Shown here: positions 25,375 through 37,200 of the stretch, in pieces | Layout of the letters: the number at the start of each line of letters is the position of its first letter | Position numbering within the stretch: the stretch's first letter is position 1 | NCBI RefSeq assembly: GCF_032854445.1 | Contig: NC_088302.1 | Coordinates: 30,287,979-30,351,978 of the forward strand | Length of the DNA stretch: 64,000 bases | Direction: 5' to 3' | Source of the DNA: Liolophura sinensis | Lineage: Eukaryota > Mollusca > Polyplacophora > Chitonida > Chitonidae | Program-made: the position numbers and the translations under genes | The notes under the pieces: model-generated | What the model was told of the DNA's origin: nothing | The model's input: the letters and a program-made list of their open reading frames with translations, nothing else | Databases searched by the model: none

Positions 25375-28300
25375 ATGTGGTCTGAGCTGTGGGCTAATGT
25401 GTGGACCAGCCTGTATCTGACTGTGTTCAGACCAATGATAAAGTGGCTGACCCACAAAATCACAGGAAAGTGCGAGCTGCTCCGCCTGATATACCTGTTC
25501 CCCACAGGGGCTGAGAGGACCAAGCACATAGGTTTGTTCCTATGTTTTCAATATTCAGTTTCAGCAGTTTCAAGCATGACATTTTGAGGGAGCTTGTAAA
25601 CTAGCTAGCGCATTTTTTTTTTTTTTTGGAGCATCACAACTCTTTGCAAACAGTGAAAAAAAAAAAAGATTTAAGTTCCATAAGATTCAACTAATTTAAA
25701 ACAAATATATTTATTCCAGAACACATGTAACAACTTTCAGACTTTTTTTCTTATGGACATTTAAAGAATAATATTCATATTTAGCCAGGAATTGTACATT
25801 GTAAGTGATTTTGTGCCATTAAGCCATGCTTAAACAATGATTTGTAGGGCAGATAACCGGTTCATATTTGAAGAAAGATGGTACAAGTAGACCTATATGG
25901 CAAGATTTTTTTTCATCTGAGAAAGATAGGGGTTTACAAGAATTTATTTTAAGAGAAAAGAATTCTAACAAAAATCCAACAAAAGCCACACTGGTTTGAC
26001 AGGCAACTAGTGTTCGTCCATCCTTTACTTCAGTTAAATGAGCATGTAAAATTTCAAGGCTTTGTCATTGGAGAGTTGGTCTGGTAACAAACATATTTTT
26101 TTTTTTTTTGACAAACAGTTACATTTAAAACCCATTGATGGGCCGAGATGCAGATAAAGAAATTATTGTGATTTGTTAAGCTTCCTTGGTATTATATGTG
26201 TTTTTTTGTGATATATTTATCAGAGAAGTCATTGCAGCGTTCTCGTCATGCTGACCTGAAGAGGCTGGTGACAGAGCACAGCTATGATGTAGAGGAGGCG
26301 GTAAAGCTGGTGGTCAAAATCAAACAGATCGTAGAAGATGTCCATATTGAGTAAGTTTTATCACTGGTCAGAACAATGATGATGAATATAATGATAAAGC
26401 CTGTGTTTAACTATAGGGTAATGATACAGAAGTTCAATTTTTGTCCAGTCAGCTGCCTAAGCGTTTTGAAGAGCATTATTCTAATTAGATTATGTTACCT
26501 TATGCCTGGTTTCCTCCCACCATAATGCTGGCTCCTGTCATATAAGTGAAATATTCTTGTGTATGGTTTAATGCACCAATCAAATAAAATACGTCCATGT
26601 AATAGGCCATTGGAAACTAGTGAACATTTTAATTTATCTATTATTTTTTTAGAACATGAGAAGTATTAAATGTACATCATACTGCTCTCATTTTTGTCAG
26701 ATGTGCCTTTTTCCATGTTGCAGGTTTGAAAGCAGACTGAAGGTTTGCCTCGTTCAGATATGTGCCTACAAGAGACTGTTTGAGGAAGTAGAGACAATAA
26801 GGAAGATAAAGTACGACTCCACAAATGCTCAGCATGAAAAAATGCTGTTGGAGGTAAGCTGATTTTATGAGTTTTCTCTTGTTTCCTCTTTGTTTTATAA
26901 CCTATCCTTTTATAATCTAACCTATCCTTGGCCAAGGAATTTGCAGATTCCCCAGCTCCAATAGTTTGTCAGGCCAGTTTGGTGTGCCTATCTCAATCTG
27001 ATTAAGGTCAGATCATATGTATATCACTAATCACTATATTCACTAACAAATGATCTGACACACTTCCTATCTGTGCTGCATTCAGTGACCTGCGGTAAAC
27101 TGAGATGCTGTAAACAACCAGAGGTCATTGACATCAATAGCAACCAATCAATTTGAGGTGTTCTAAAGAGCCCATTTTCCCCGGAATCAGTCCATGTCTG
27201 TCAGGAAAAAGAGGAATTCCCATTTTCCTGCAGCGACCGTAGCTTGTCTCGGCAACATGGTGGACACGCCCAGAAAAAGATATTGTCGCTTTGCTTCAAA
27301 CAAGTGTTTGTCTTACTGATTTAAGTTTGCTATAAACAACTGAAGTACAACAGCCATAAAACAGTATAATTTACCTATCTGTAAGTTACCCCAGGCTTTG
27401 GCTCTTTCCATGACTATTGCCTTGTTTCTAGTAGCACCTCTGTGACTGGCTGAAAGAGACATACCCCTTGTATGTGCCGGGAAGAGGTAGTGTGTCAGAT
27501 CGTTGTTAGTGAAGCTGTATACATGTACATACGATCTGACTTTAATCAGATTGTACATATTTGTACATCACACCTGAAAAAGTTCGTCCAAAGTTAGTTG
27601 GTTTCTCCTGCTCATGATGGTTTCCTCCAACCATAAGGCTTACTGCCATCGTATATGTGCATGCGTAATCAGGGGTGATATTTCTGGACTGACTTGTTTT
27701 TGTTGAGAGAACTGTGTGAATGATGATACTTGCTTGTGTATGTTGTAGCTGTGGGACCTCTTGATGCCCGATGATCCCCTGGAGGGTCGGATCAGTTCAC
27801 AGTGGAATACCATAGGTTTTCAGGGCTCTGACCCAGCCACAGACTTCAGGGGCATGGGTATACTAGGACTTCAACAGCTTATGTAAGCTTACCTGAAATT
27901 TGCCACATTTTGTATTAACCTGACCAGCTGAAATGTACGTTCCCGACATAGTGTGATTCCTCAACATACATGAAGTTCAGTGCACATACACTTGGTTTGA
28001 ATTAGGAAGTAAAAACAACATGGCTTCGGGTAACTCCCAGTAAGAGCATTATGAAGAGAAAATGTCTTCTGGACAATACGATGCTATCATAATATGACTC
28101 TCTTATGTGTTGATGTTAAATGTGCAATTAGATTGAATATTTACTGCAATCATTCTGATATATAACATAGTTATCATTTAAGATTTCCAAAGTGAAACAA
28201 TTAATATCACTGTAAACTGTAGAGAGCCCCTGTTTGTGACTGAGAATTTGAAAAGCAGTTACAGTGTACCGTTCACCAGCTTAACAGTAATCAGACCCAT

Positions 28301-30749
28301 AACTTTTGGTCTAATGAAAATGTTACACTCTACACAGTCAGTCAGTGTAATGAACAGGAGTTGGTGGGTGTACTGGGTTTTGACTTGTACATACATGTGC
28401 CCATGCGCCCTGTGGCCTGGTTGTTAGAGTGCTAGCGCAGCATAATGACCCAGGAACCTCTCATTAATGGGGTCACTGTGAGTTCAAGGTCTGTCAGCAA
28501 CCTCCAAATGTTGGTGAGTTTCCCCCCTGGGCTCTGCCTGGTTTGCATCCACCATAATGATAGCCGCCTACGTACCAGTGAAATATCGTTGAGTATGGTA
28601 TAAAACACCAATCAAATAAGTAAATATTGTCCGAGTCGGAAGTAGAATATGTAAAGGGCAAATTAACACTGCTGCTAGATTGTTCTGTCAGGAAGTGTTG
28701 TTATGTGGACCTTGCTGCACAGCTGGTTAAAATCATGTCCATTTTATTGATGTTCATTTTAATTTTGAAACATTTTAGTACTTATGAAGTTTATGAATTT
28801 GACTTCGGGGTTTAACTTGACTGTCAAACATGGTTTTGAAAATGCATTGTTTTAGTGCTAATTTAATCAGACATTTTATTAAATTTTTCATAGATATTTT
28901 GCTAAGAAGTATTCCAGTAGGGCAAAACAATGCCTTTCACGATCCCAGCATCCAAACATAGGGTAAGTGTGTTAATTTAGTTTTCATATACATTACCAGT
29001 GCACTGTAGACAGTAGCTGTACGATATAGTCAGACATACAGCATTGTGTGTGATTAATTTGTACTGCTCTTCATACCATGAAATGACTCGCCCGGATAGC
29101 ACAGTTGGTAGAGTGTCAGCTTTGGGAGCCGTAGATCTAGGGTCAATCCTGGGTCGAGTCACACCTAAGACTTTAAAAGAGAAAGTTGTAACTTTCTCGC
29201 CTGGCTTTCAGTATGAAGAGGATAGTGCAACGACTGGTTGACCCGTATCAGTATAATGGCTCAGGCCAGGCAGCTTACTTGCCTTCCGTAAGTCGTCTCA
29301 TTGAAGCAGCACTAGATAAAAGAGCGGTGGAAATCCGCCCCCAACAAGGAGGCACATTACATACACCCTGAGGATTCCTTCGTCCTCATATGACTGAAAA
29401 ATTGTTGAGCACGACATTAAACCCCAAGCGCGCACTCACTCATACCATCAACGCTTAACCTGTATAGATGTTAGTATGCACTTAGTTTGTTAGGATGGGT
29501 GTTCAAATCCAGGTCTCACTCGCTATACACATCTTTTGTTTGGAAATATTTCTTCAGTACATGAATTTTTATTTTATTATCATGACTTGTCTTTCCAGGT
29601 TGTCCTATGCCATCGTTGGTGTGAACATCACCGGTGTAGCTCATCATTTACTGAAGAAACGGAAACTGCGAAGTCACTTTTATAATAACATTGAACCAGT
29701 ACATGGACGACCAACTGTTGAAGACTTTCATGAGGTTTATTGTAAGTTTTCAGTGCACAAGTTTATTTCTGGTCTCAAACTGAACAGAAAAAGAAAGAGA
29801 TATCGTATTTCAGAACGCTGCAAAGGTAAAATACACCACATACCTTTTACATGTCAGCGGATGGTCGTGGGTTTCCCCCGGGCTCTGCCTGATTTCCTCC
29901 CACAATAATGCTGGTGGTCGTCAAATAAGTGAAATATTCTTGAATATGGCGTAAAACACCAATCGAATAAATAAATTAATTTTACATGTCAGCAAATAAT
30001 TGAGTTAACCTGTAATAATGTCAGACATTGTTCTCATGTTATTATTTACTGGTATCATTTAATAGGGAATGCGTGGGAAGTTTACAGATTTAATATTATA
30101 TACCCATATTAATTACAGATATCAGTTTTGAGTGCAAATCAGCATGCATATGCAAAAGTCATACAGTAGACAAACAGACCCATGGCACATAGCGATTTAT
30201 ACATATGCTACAGTACTGTAATTCTTCAACCGCTTCGCATATTTGCAAGGTGTTTATTCAAGCAAATTTGAAGGCATTATTCTGTGTTGACTGATAAAAT
30301 TATGCTTTTTGTGAAGCTTTAAAACTGGCCAATCCAATCCAAATGGTTTTGTCCCCAAAATCAAATAAAAAAAAGTTGGGGAATTAGGGTATGGTGCATT
30401 ATATTAAGTTTTCACCTTGAAACTGTGCTCAAGTTTTATCTCACAGAGATTCATAAAAAATGCACAAAATGTTCTGAACTGTGCATAACTGTCCAGGGGT
30501 ACAATGCTTTCTATGTTATCCAGGAGGGATTATGTGTGTCCCCAAATAAACTGTTCTTCCTTGATACATGAATTCACTTCTTTTTCTTTCCTTACAGGTT
30601 ATTTGTTTTACGAATTTGACAAGTTTTGGTACAAGGAGCGCCCAAAGACAATTATGGAGTTCAGTCATGTTAGAGACAAGTTCCAGAAGAGAATTATATC
30701 CCAGCTTAAAAAGCCAGGCGTAAAGCTGTGTATAGAGACGGATGACTGA
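25375..30749 (+). CDS. ELMOD2: ELMO domain-containing protein (ELMOD1/2-like), complete, 7 coding exons, 303 aa
   Basis: Exons: 25375-25531, 26224-26350, 26724-26853, 27749-27882, 28894-28962, 29599-29741, 30598-30749 (stop TGA 30747-30749). All junctions are GT-AG and in phase. ELMOD proteins are GTPase-activating proteins for Arf and Arl2-type GTPases. The N-terminus holds a hydrophobic stretch around residues 8-24 followed by KWLTHKITGKCELLR, as in ELMOD1/2. The ELMO domain follows, with LWDLLMP (139-145), the signature WNTIGFQGSDPATDFRGMG (157-175; R172 is the conserved arginine tied to GAP activity in the family), LSYAIVGVNIT, and a C-terminal YEFDKFWYKERPKTIMEF. Length fits human ELMOD2 (about 290 aa). 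The ATG at 25375 lies 20 nt after a plausible acceptor ending at 25354, so a 5' UTR exon upstream is likely. The gene could be named ELMOD1 or ELMOD2. Introns contain SINE-A fragments and a full SINE-B copy. Confidence 0.95.
26501..26590 (+). mobile_element. SINE-A 3' fragment in an ELMOD intron
   Basis: GCCTGGTTTCCTCCCACCAT, AATGCTGG, AAGTGAAATATTCTTGTGTA, CACCAATCAAATAAAA. Confidence 0.78.
27597..27665 (+). mobile_element. SINE-A-like remnant in an ELMOD intron
   Basis: GGTTTCCTCCAACCATAAGG followed by a diverged CATCGTATATGTG. Short and old. Confidence 0.45.
28408..28626 (+). mobile_element. SINE-A, full length, diverged head
   Basis: TGTTAGAGTGCTAGCGCAGC, GTGAGTTCAAGGTCTGTCAG, GGGCTCTGCCTGGTTTGCAT, GTATAAAACACCAATCAAAT. 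In the ELMOD intron between exons 4 and 5. Confidence 0.83.
29085..29455 (+). mobile_element. SINE-B, full length with tRNA-like head
   Basis: The first 76 nt (29085-29160) fold like a tRNA: GACTCG at the 5' end pairs with CGAGTC at the 3' end. An A box TAGCACAGTTGG and a B box GGGTCAATCCT sit at the usual spacing. The body follows (CGACTGGTTGACCCGTATCA) and the tail GACTGAAAAATTGTTGAGCA then TTAAACCCCAAGC. In an ELMOD intron. Confidence 0.88.
29855..29974 (+). mobile_element. SINE-A 3' half
   Basis: GCGGATGGTCGTGGGTTTCC, CCGGGCTCTGCCTGATTTCC, GTGAAATATTCTTGAATATG, AAACACCAATCGAATAAATA. In the last ELMOD intron. Confidence 0.82.
30222..30345 (+). repeat. Interspersed family R copy in the last ELMOD intron
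   Basis: ACTGTAATTCTTCAACCGCT, TTTGCAAGGTGTTTATTCAA, GCATTATTCTGTGTTGACTG, AAAACTGGCCAATCC. Confidence 0.6.
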
Positions 30750-31337
30750 GCTAGATAAAACAAGTGTTAAAAATTAGAACATAGTCTGGGACTTGGATCT
30801 TAGTACCTGTGTGATGTCATGACGGTAGAGACTGAAAATTGAAGCTGATCTGTGACATGGATCTTAGAATGCAACGTGTTTGCTTGCGCTATCGCTGAAC
30901 TACGTGTGTAAGGCTATTTGTTGTACCTCTTTTTGAAGGAATTAAAAAAGAAATGAAGTACATGTACTACCAAATTGTTTTACATTCTCAGTATGAGAAA
31001 TATGTTTTTGGAACTTTTAAACTTGATCAAGGTGGCATATGTTGTTCGAAATGGGACACTGTTATCGTTTGTGCATCTTGTTAAAGGCTAACATCTGATA
31101 GTTACTTTGTCTTCATGTTCTTGGGCAAGGTGAATCCATATTCAATCTTTATTTTGCCACATATGAAATACCAAGACTTGTCACACCATAATAATGGGCT
31201 TTTTTTTTTTGTTGTGTGTCTTTACATCAAAATACTGTAAGTGAACATTGAACAAGGTTCTGGTTGTTCAAGGTGTATGTGAATGACATTCCTCGTTGAG
31301 AGAATAAGAAAAACGTAATTTCACATGTTGTTTTTGT

Positions 31338-31343
31338 AATAAA
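31338..31343 (+). terminator. Poly(A) signal AATAAA for ELMOD
   Basis: Canonical AATAAA about 590 nt after the ELMOD stop. A weaker ATTAAA lies earlier at 30941-30946 and could give a shorter 3' UTR. Confidence 0.55.
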
Positions 31344-32611
31344 ATATCTCCTTACTAGCTTCACCATACCTATGTTAGGATTTCAAAGTTTGAACTTGGC
31401 AACAAATGTAAGATTTTACGCAATTGAGCTATGAGCTCTTTTTTTGGCCCTCTGTGCATTATAGCTTATGACATTCAATACTATGCGGCCATTATACCAT
31501 TTCTCAGTGAAAGTCATACATTCAAAAGCAACTTCTTGTGAAAATCAAGTGTGTGCAAAAGGGTAAAGGATTGCTTTTATTTTGTCTGTTGTGCATTTTA
31601 CTAGGATTTCATTTGATGTTTCATTCGTACTTTTTGAGGTGGTAACAGCTATGTTAACGAGAATTCATATAAATTTTATGTACTGCATAATACGTTACAA
31701 GTTGAAAGCATTTATACAGAAGGTCAAATTTACCACTATAAAATTGGTTCTTTCATTAAGAAATTAGGTGAATATGTTTATGCAGAAATGCCCCCAATGA
31801 ATGAAACAGATGTGTGTGAAACATTCATGGAACACTGGTTATAAATTATACACAAAACATTCGGTTATGCATTTATGTGAACTATTTAGTTGAGAATAAT
31901 ACATATTCATAAACCAGAGGTTAGGACAAATTTCTCACAAAACCCAGATATTGAGTTTATTATGGCTGTTTCATGTATGCAGACTCCCATGTCTTTCAGG
32001 TCTCTGTTAAGTATACTCTATTGACTACATGTATGGTAAGAAGGTATTTTATTTTACAAAAAATGGTCATTCCGTAATATTTATTGATGTCCGTACATGT
32101 AGTTTTCATATCAGATAGCAAATGTAGCTTTAACCATTAACTGTTTGATGGTATGAATGGTTTAATTTACCGATACTTTAAATATGCATGTAGGCCACCT
32201 ACCATTTCATTAGCAACAGCTCAAGCACATCAGGGTTTGTTTTTTTTTTTTATCAATGATTTACAATCATGTTTAACTCTTTCACTTACAGCCACTATCA
32301 GTACATATGTATTGTCACTTTTCACATGAAAACTCTCATAATAAAACATCTCATTTAATTGTAACTCAGTGAGTTGTTGACTTCCATAATTTCCTCTACA
32401 TGTATATAGGCACCCAGTTGTATGTGCCACATCTTAATTCTTTGATTTAATTATCATGTAAATTCTAATTGGAATGGTAAGTGGAGATTTTTGGCTTACT
32501 TCGTCTTATATAGCTAATTTGACACAGAGAAAAGGTCTTGTGTGAGCCGTTTTAATAAGATCCTTATCATTCATTTGCTAGGACATAAAAGGTTTGGGTT
32601 CAAACACGGCT

Positions 32612-32874
32612 GGGGGGCCTCCATAGCTGAGGTGATTAGCACGCCGAGGACACAGAAGCCTCTCACCAATGCAGTCACTGTGAGTTTAAGTCCATCTCAT
32701 GCTGGCTTCCTCTCAGGCTGTACCTGGGAAGGTCGGCAGCAACCTGCGGGTGATTGTGGGTTTCCCACGGGCTTTCAAGTTGCCTGGTTTCCTCCCACCA
32801 TAATGCTGGCTGCTACTGTATAAGTAAAATATTCTTAAGTACGGTGTAAAACACCAAAATACATAAATAAATAA
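32612..32874 (+). mobile_element. SINE-A, full length
   Basis: GGGGGGCCTCCATAGCTGAG head, GTGAGTTTAAGTCCATCTCA (B box region), GGTTTCCTCCCACCATAATG, (AATAA)n tail. Between ELMOD and UTP18. Confidence 0.85.
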
Positions 32875-34253
32875 GGTTTCAGAAAGGGCATTGTGCGCTC
32901 TGCTGCCCTCACTGTCTGGTCTGTATTCTCTGTCTCAGTCGCTGTTTGTGTGGCTTTGGTGACAGTGACACAATCAGTGGTCGTCTGAACTTTATGTTCT
33001 TGAATCCTTGAATCTCACATCTTTCACCAATATGCTGTTCATTTCTTTATGTCTTACATGGGAAAGTTTGTCAGTACCTGTCCTCCTGTTCTAAAACTGA
33101 CACAATGGTTCATAAAAGCAAATAATTTTGAGCTGAGTATGACGTTAATATGATCAATTGAATAAATTCAGTAAATCCATCCGTTAACCATATCAGGGGT
33201 TTCTATTAGTTCCAGACCAAGTCAAGAGATCAATATGATATAGGCTACCTTCGCTGAAAAATTGTTACGCTGAACAGCCAATAGTGCACCTTAAGGCAAT
33301 TAGGCCTACTATAGTCAGTAAACATGACTGAACATTATATTTGTCTGTTTTATACCACATTCCAAAGCCTAGCCTGCTATTTCAAGTTACTGTTCCTACA
33401 CGTACAAAGAAACAGGGCCCAGCTGTTCGAAAGTGTATTATGTAATACTGACATTAAGTCATATTTGATGTTTAAATTTTTAGCCAAACTCAGCAGCCAA
33501 TGCAGTCCTCCAAAGTCAAAGTATGAGAGCAGCAGTTTTACGTTCATATTTTATATAATGTTACACAATTTTTTAATGCTGAGTACAAAATTGAAGACTT
33601 GGCTTAAACTTATGAACGTAGTGCTGGTCAGCCTACATCCATGAGCAGCACGTGTAGCCATGGTGCTACCGGAACCGACATCGAAACTGTATCTAATAGG
33701 CCTACCGCTTAACGGCTAGGGGCCGTAAAGGTAGCCATGCTCATTACATCAGCATGATGCCTTTATGAACAGTTGCAAGTAAAGCGCGACTGAGATACTT
33801 GTTTAATTGTTATTTGACATGGAACTCATTCACGGACTACGAATTTGAACTTTGATGTAGAATTCATGCTTGGAATATTCATTGTCTGTCCGGCATCATT
33901 GAAAACTGATGACCGCTTCTCTCTTGTGTGTTACCTGCTTTATTTCTTATTTGTATCATTTCTTCCATACCTTTGTCTTTGGGATTTAGTGTTAAACGTT
34001 GTTTTGACAATGGATCTTGCGATTAATCGACTTGGAACGCCTTTTACGGACTACGAATGGTATATGAATGTCGGACTTGACGCTTATATTGACGTGATTT
34101 AACTAGTTTTTAACAATGACAAGGTACGAGTCATGAGTACGAGTTTCGTTATCTTCACTTCTGGCATGTCGCAAACTGAAACCAGAAACACGTGAAAGTT
34201 GTTTTGAAAATGCAGTCTTTCTGAGTGATTGATGAATTATTTCAACGTTCAGA

Positions 34254-37200
34254 ATGTTTCGTAGGGCACTGAAGCGAAGTAATATTGACACGAAAGATGA
34301 AAGCTCAGGCATAAAAACTGTCAAAGCTCAGCATACGGCAGGTTTGCCTGAAACGTTAGGGGATGTGAAAGAGAAGAGGGCCGGGGAGGAGGTGTTGGAG
34401 AGACTGGTATTAGGGGGTGAAGCAGACGTAGTGGAGCAGCTCTCAAGGGCAGAAACACAGGTGACTGTGGGAAGCTGGGTTGTGACTCTATATAAGTATA
34501 AATGCTGTACAGTAGGACACGGTACATACATATGATCAGTCTGTAAATATTAAACTTTGATGTATCATATGACATTAACCTAGCAGTTAAAGTATTTTGG
34601 GTATGGTAGGCCCATGTTTCATTATTTAACAATAACCTTACCCTTTGTGATAATTTCTGAAAAGAAAAATGAAATAATGAGGTCTGATGTTGGGAAGAGG
34701 GAGGAGGTGCAGGTGGTTTTAAGTGTGACTAGCCTAATATATCTTCATTTTTTTTGTTATTTGTGTTTTACGCTGTACTCAAGAATATTTCACTTATACA
34801 ATGGCAACAGCATTATGGTAAGGGGAGTGATGAAACCAGGCAGAGCCTGGAGGAACCCACGACCATCTGCAGGTTGCTGTCAGACATACCTTCCCATATA
34901 CAACCGGAGAGGAGACCAGCATGAGTTGGACTTGTAATAACAATGGTCACATTGGTGAACCAACATCTGTTGGGTCATTGTGCTGCACTAGCACTCTAAC
35001 CACTAGGCCAAGGCGAACCCTGATTTGCCTAATAGTATACTGCATTTAACTGTGCAACTTTTTGGTACATTGGCCTGTTAGTGCCATTTGAATTAATTAA
35101 CAATAAATTTTCTACTGATTTACAATAATTTAGAGAACTTTCTAATGAAACATATCATTATGAAATTCAGAATTTAAAGCAAAATGAAATTTATGCAGAA
35201 ACAAATTTTACCCAAAGCTGATAAAGTTACTTTGCGTTGGGTTTTTTTCCCCACAATGTAAACTTTTTCTCAGCTTGGAAATGTTTTCTCTGTGGTGTGA
35301 ACCTTTCCTCAGTAGTGGAACCGTTTTCTCTGTGGCGTAAAACTTTTTCTCTGCAGTGGAAAAGTTTTCTCCACCAAGAAAACTTTTCTCTTCAGTGTAA
35401 ACCCTTCTCTGTGCGATGTAAACCTTTGCTCTCCAGTGGAAACCCACATACTTGAGATATTAGCCTCAGCATCCCAGGAAGCGTGTTTGTCAGATCAAAA
35501 GTGTTGAACCTCTCAGATCAAGGCTAAGTGTCACATGGGTTTCCATGGTCGAGAAAAGGTTTAAACCGAGGAGAAAACCTTTCGCCATGGAGAAAGTTTT
35601 CTCTGCGATGGAGAGGTTTCAACCAGGGTGAAAACATTTTCCACTGTTTTTCGAAGTTTACAGCTGAATTTATCATTTTTGTCCAAAATATTTTTGTGTG
35701 TGCATTAATTCCCTTTTCCATGTACTTTAAATTCTGTTATTATAAGTTTTCATCAGAATATCCTTGAAGCACTGTAAATTATCAGAAAATGTTAAAAGTT
35801 ACAAATGGCACTAACAGGCTACTGTACCTTGGTTGTAACTTGTACTTAATGGCATACCTCAACTGTAATGACTGAATGATTATGGCTTAATGCATATCAT
35901 AATGAGAGGAAGAGAAATCAGTCGAACAGAACAGCTGACAGCTGAGAGCGAGCCTAAAATCACAGTAGCTTATGTACTCAATTACTCATGACAGTAATCC
36001 AGTTTGGTTTCTCAGTACATGATATAAATCTTATATTATGTGTTGAAAGAGTAAATAAGTCTTCTATTTGATGAGTCAAGCAGTGTACGAGTTCAACCCT
36101 GGCCTTGGACGTGGAATTTGTGCATTCATCTGAAAACCACTTTCTTTCCACCAGTATCAAGATCATTGAAAGAAAGTCTTTTAGAAAGTTCGTTAATAGC
36201 TTGACGGAGTGAAAAATTGTTTAGTGTGGTAGTAAACAAATTAACAGTCAAACTAAATATAACATTATATCATTTATAAAATAGGATAAGAGCAAGTCGA
36301 GAAAAGCGAAAAAGTCCTCTATCAACTTGTATGATGAAGAAGGTAGGAAGCCAGCGTGGGAAGATGATGAGGCTGATAATAGGTACAGTATCTGATGTTA
36401 GTTCATCGTTGCTTTAGTATGGATCACTGTCAGAACTAGAAAGCTCAACTAATTTGAGGCAACGAAATGGCTAAGCTCACAGGGAATAAAGATGATGGTG
36501 CAAATCCAGTTCCTAATAAAAAACGATTTTCTATTCTGAAGAAAAAAATTGCGTAATAAATTTAGAGGCCTGGTTTTATGTCCCATGCTAAGACATGCAT
36601 TGTAAGAGACAGATAAAACTATACATGTAAACTTCCTTGTGGCATCTTTCTTTGACTCTTTTAGCATGGTTAATCTGAGAATGGTACCCCAAACTGATCA
36701 GTGTGGCTTTTGGAATTACTTGGTTTACATTCATATGTCAAATGTTTGAAAAAAATATCTCCAACTTATCTTCATGTTGAACAGAGTGATATTTACTGGG
36801 AACAAAAAGTACAGCCAGCTTCGACGAGGGGAAGAGAAGGAAGTCAGTGTTGAACAGTACACAGAACGGTTGAAAAGCCAGTGAGTAGATTCTTTTACAT
36901 TGTGAAAACCTCATCCAATATTCCATCATAGCTGTCATAGTGACTGTGAATCACTGAGTGATCAGATGTGACGAAACAATTTTCGTACAAAGGACAGCTT
37001 GAGTAACGTTTTTGAAAACTGGATTATCAGTACCAAAGAAAGTATATTGTGAGACTTACAGTGTTCAAGAAAATTTTTTATCATCCTTGAGAAATTTATT
37101 CGATATCGTTATGTTATAGTGCAAAAGGTTATAGAAGAAACTTTCTCACATGTAAATGTCTATTGAATAAGAGATGAAAAAAAAATGTTGTTTGATAGAT

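Larger units (their letters stand above)
30750..34253. other. Intergenic region between ELMOD and UTP18
   Basis: Holds the ELMOD 3' UTR to about 31360, AT-rich unique sequence, one full SINE-A copy (32612), and a slightly CpG-richer stretch at 33650-34100 that probably includes the UTP18 promoter. Several open frames of 60-106 codons show no family resemblance. Confidence 0.6.

Noticed and set aside
33845-34102. 85-codon hydrophobic open frame upstream of UTP18
   Set aside because: AT-rich, no recognised family and no poly(A) or splice context. Probably chance in the UTP18 promoter region.
35208-35455. Repetitive open frames on both strands (e.g. FSLWRKTFSLQWKSF)
   Set aside because: They arise from the short inverted repeats of the fold-back element, not from a gene.
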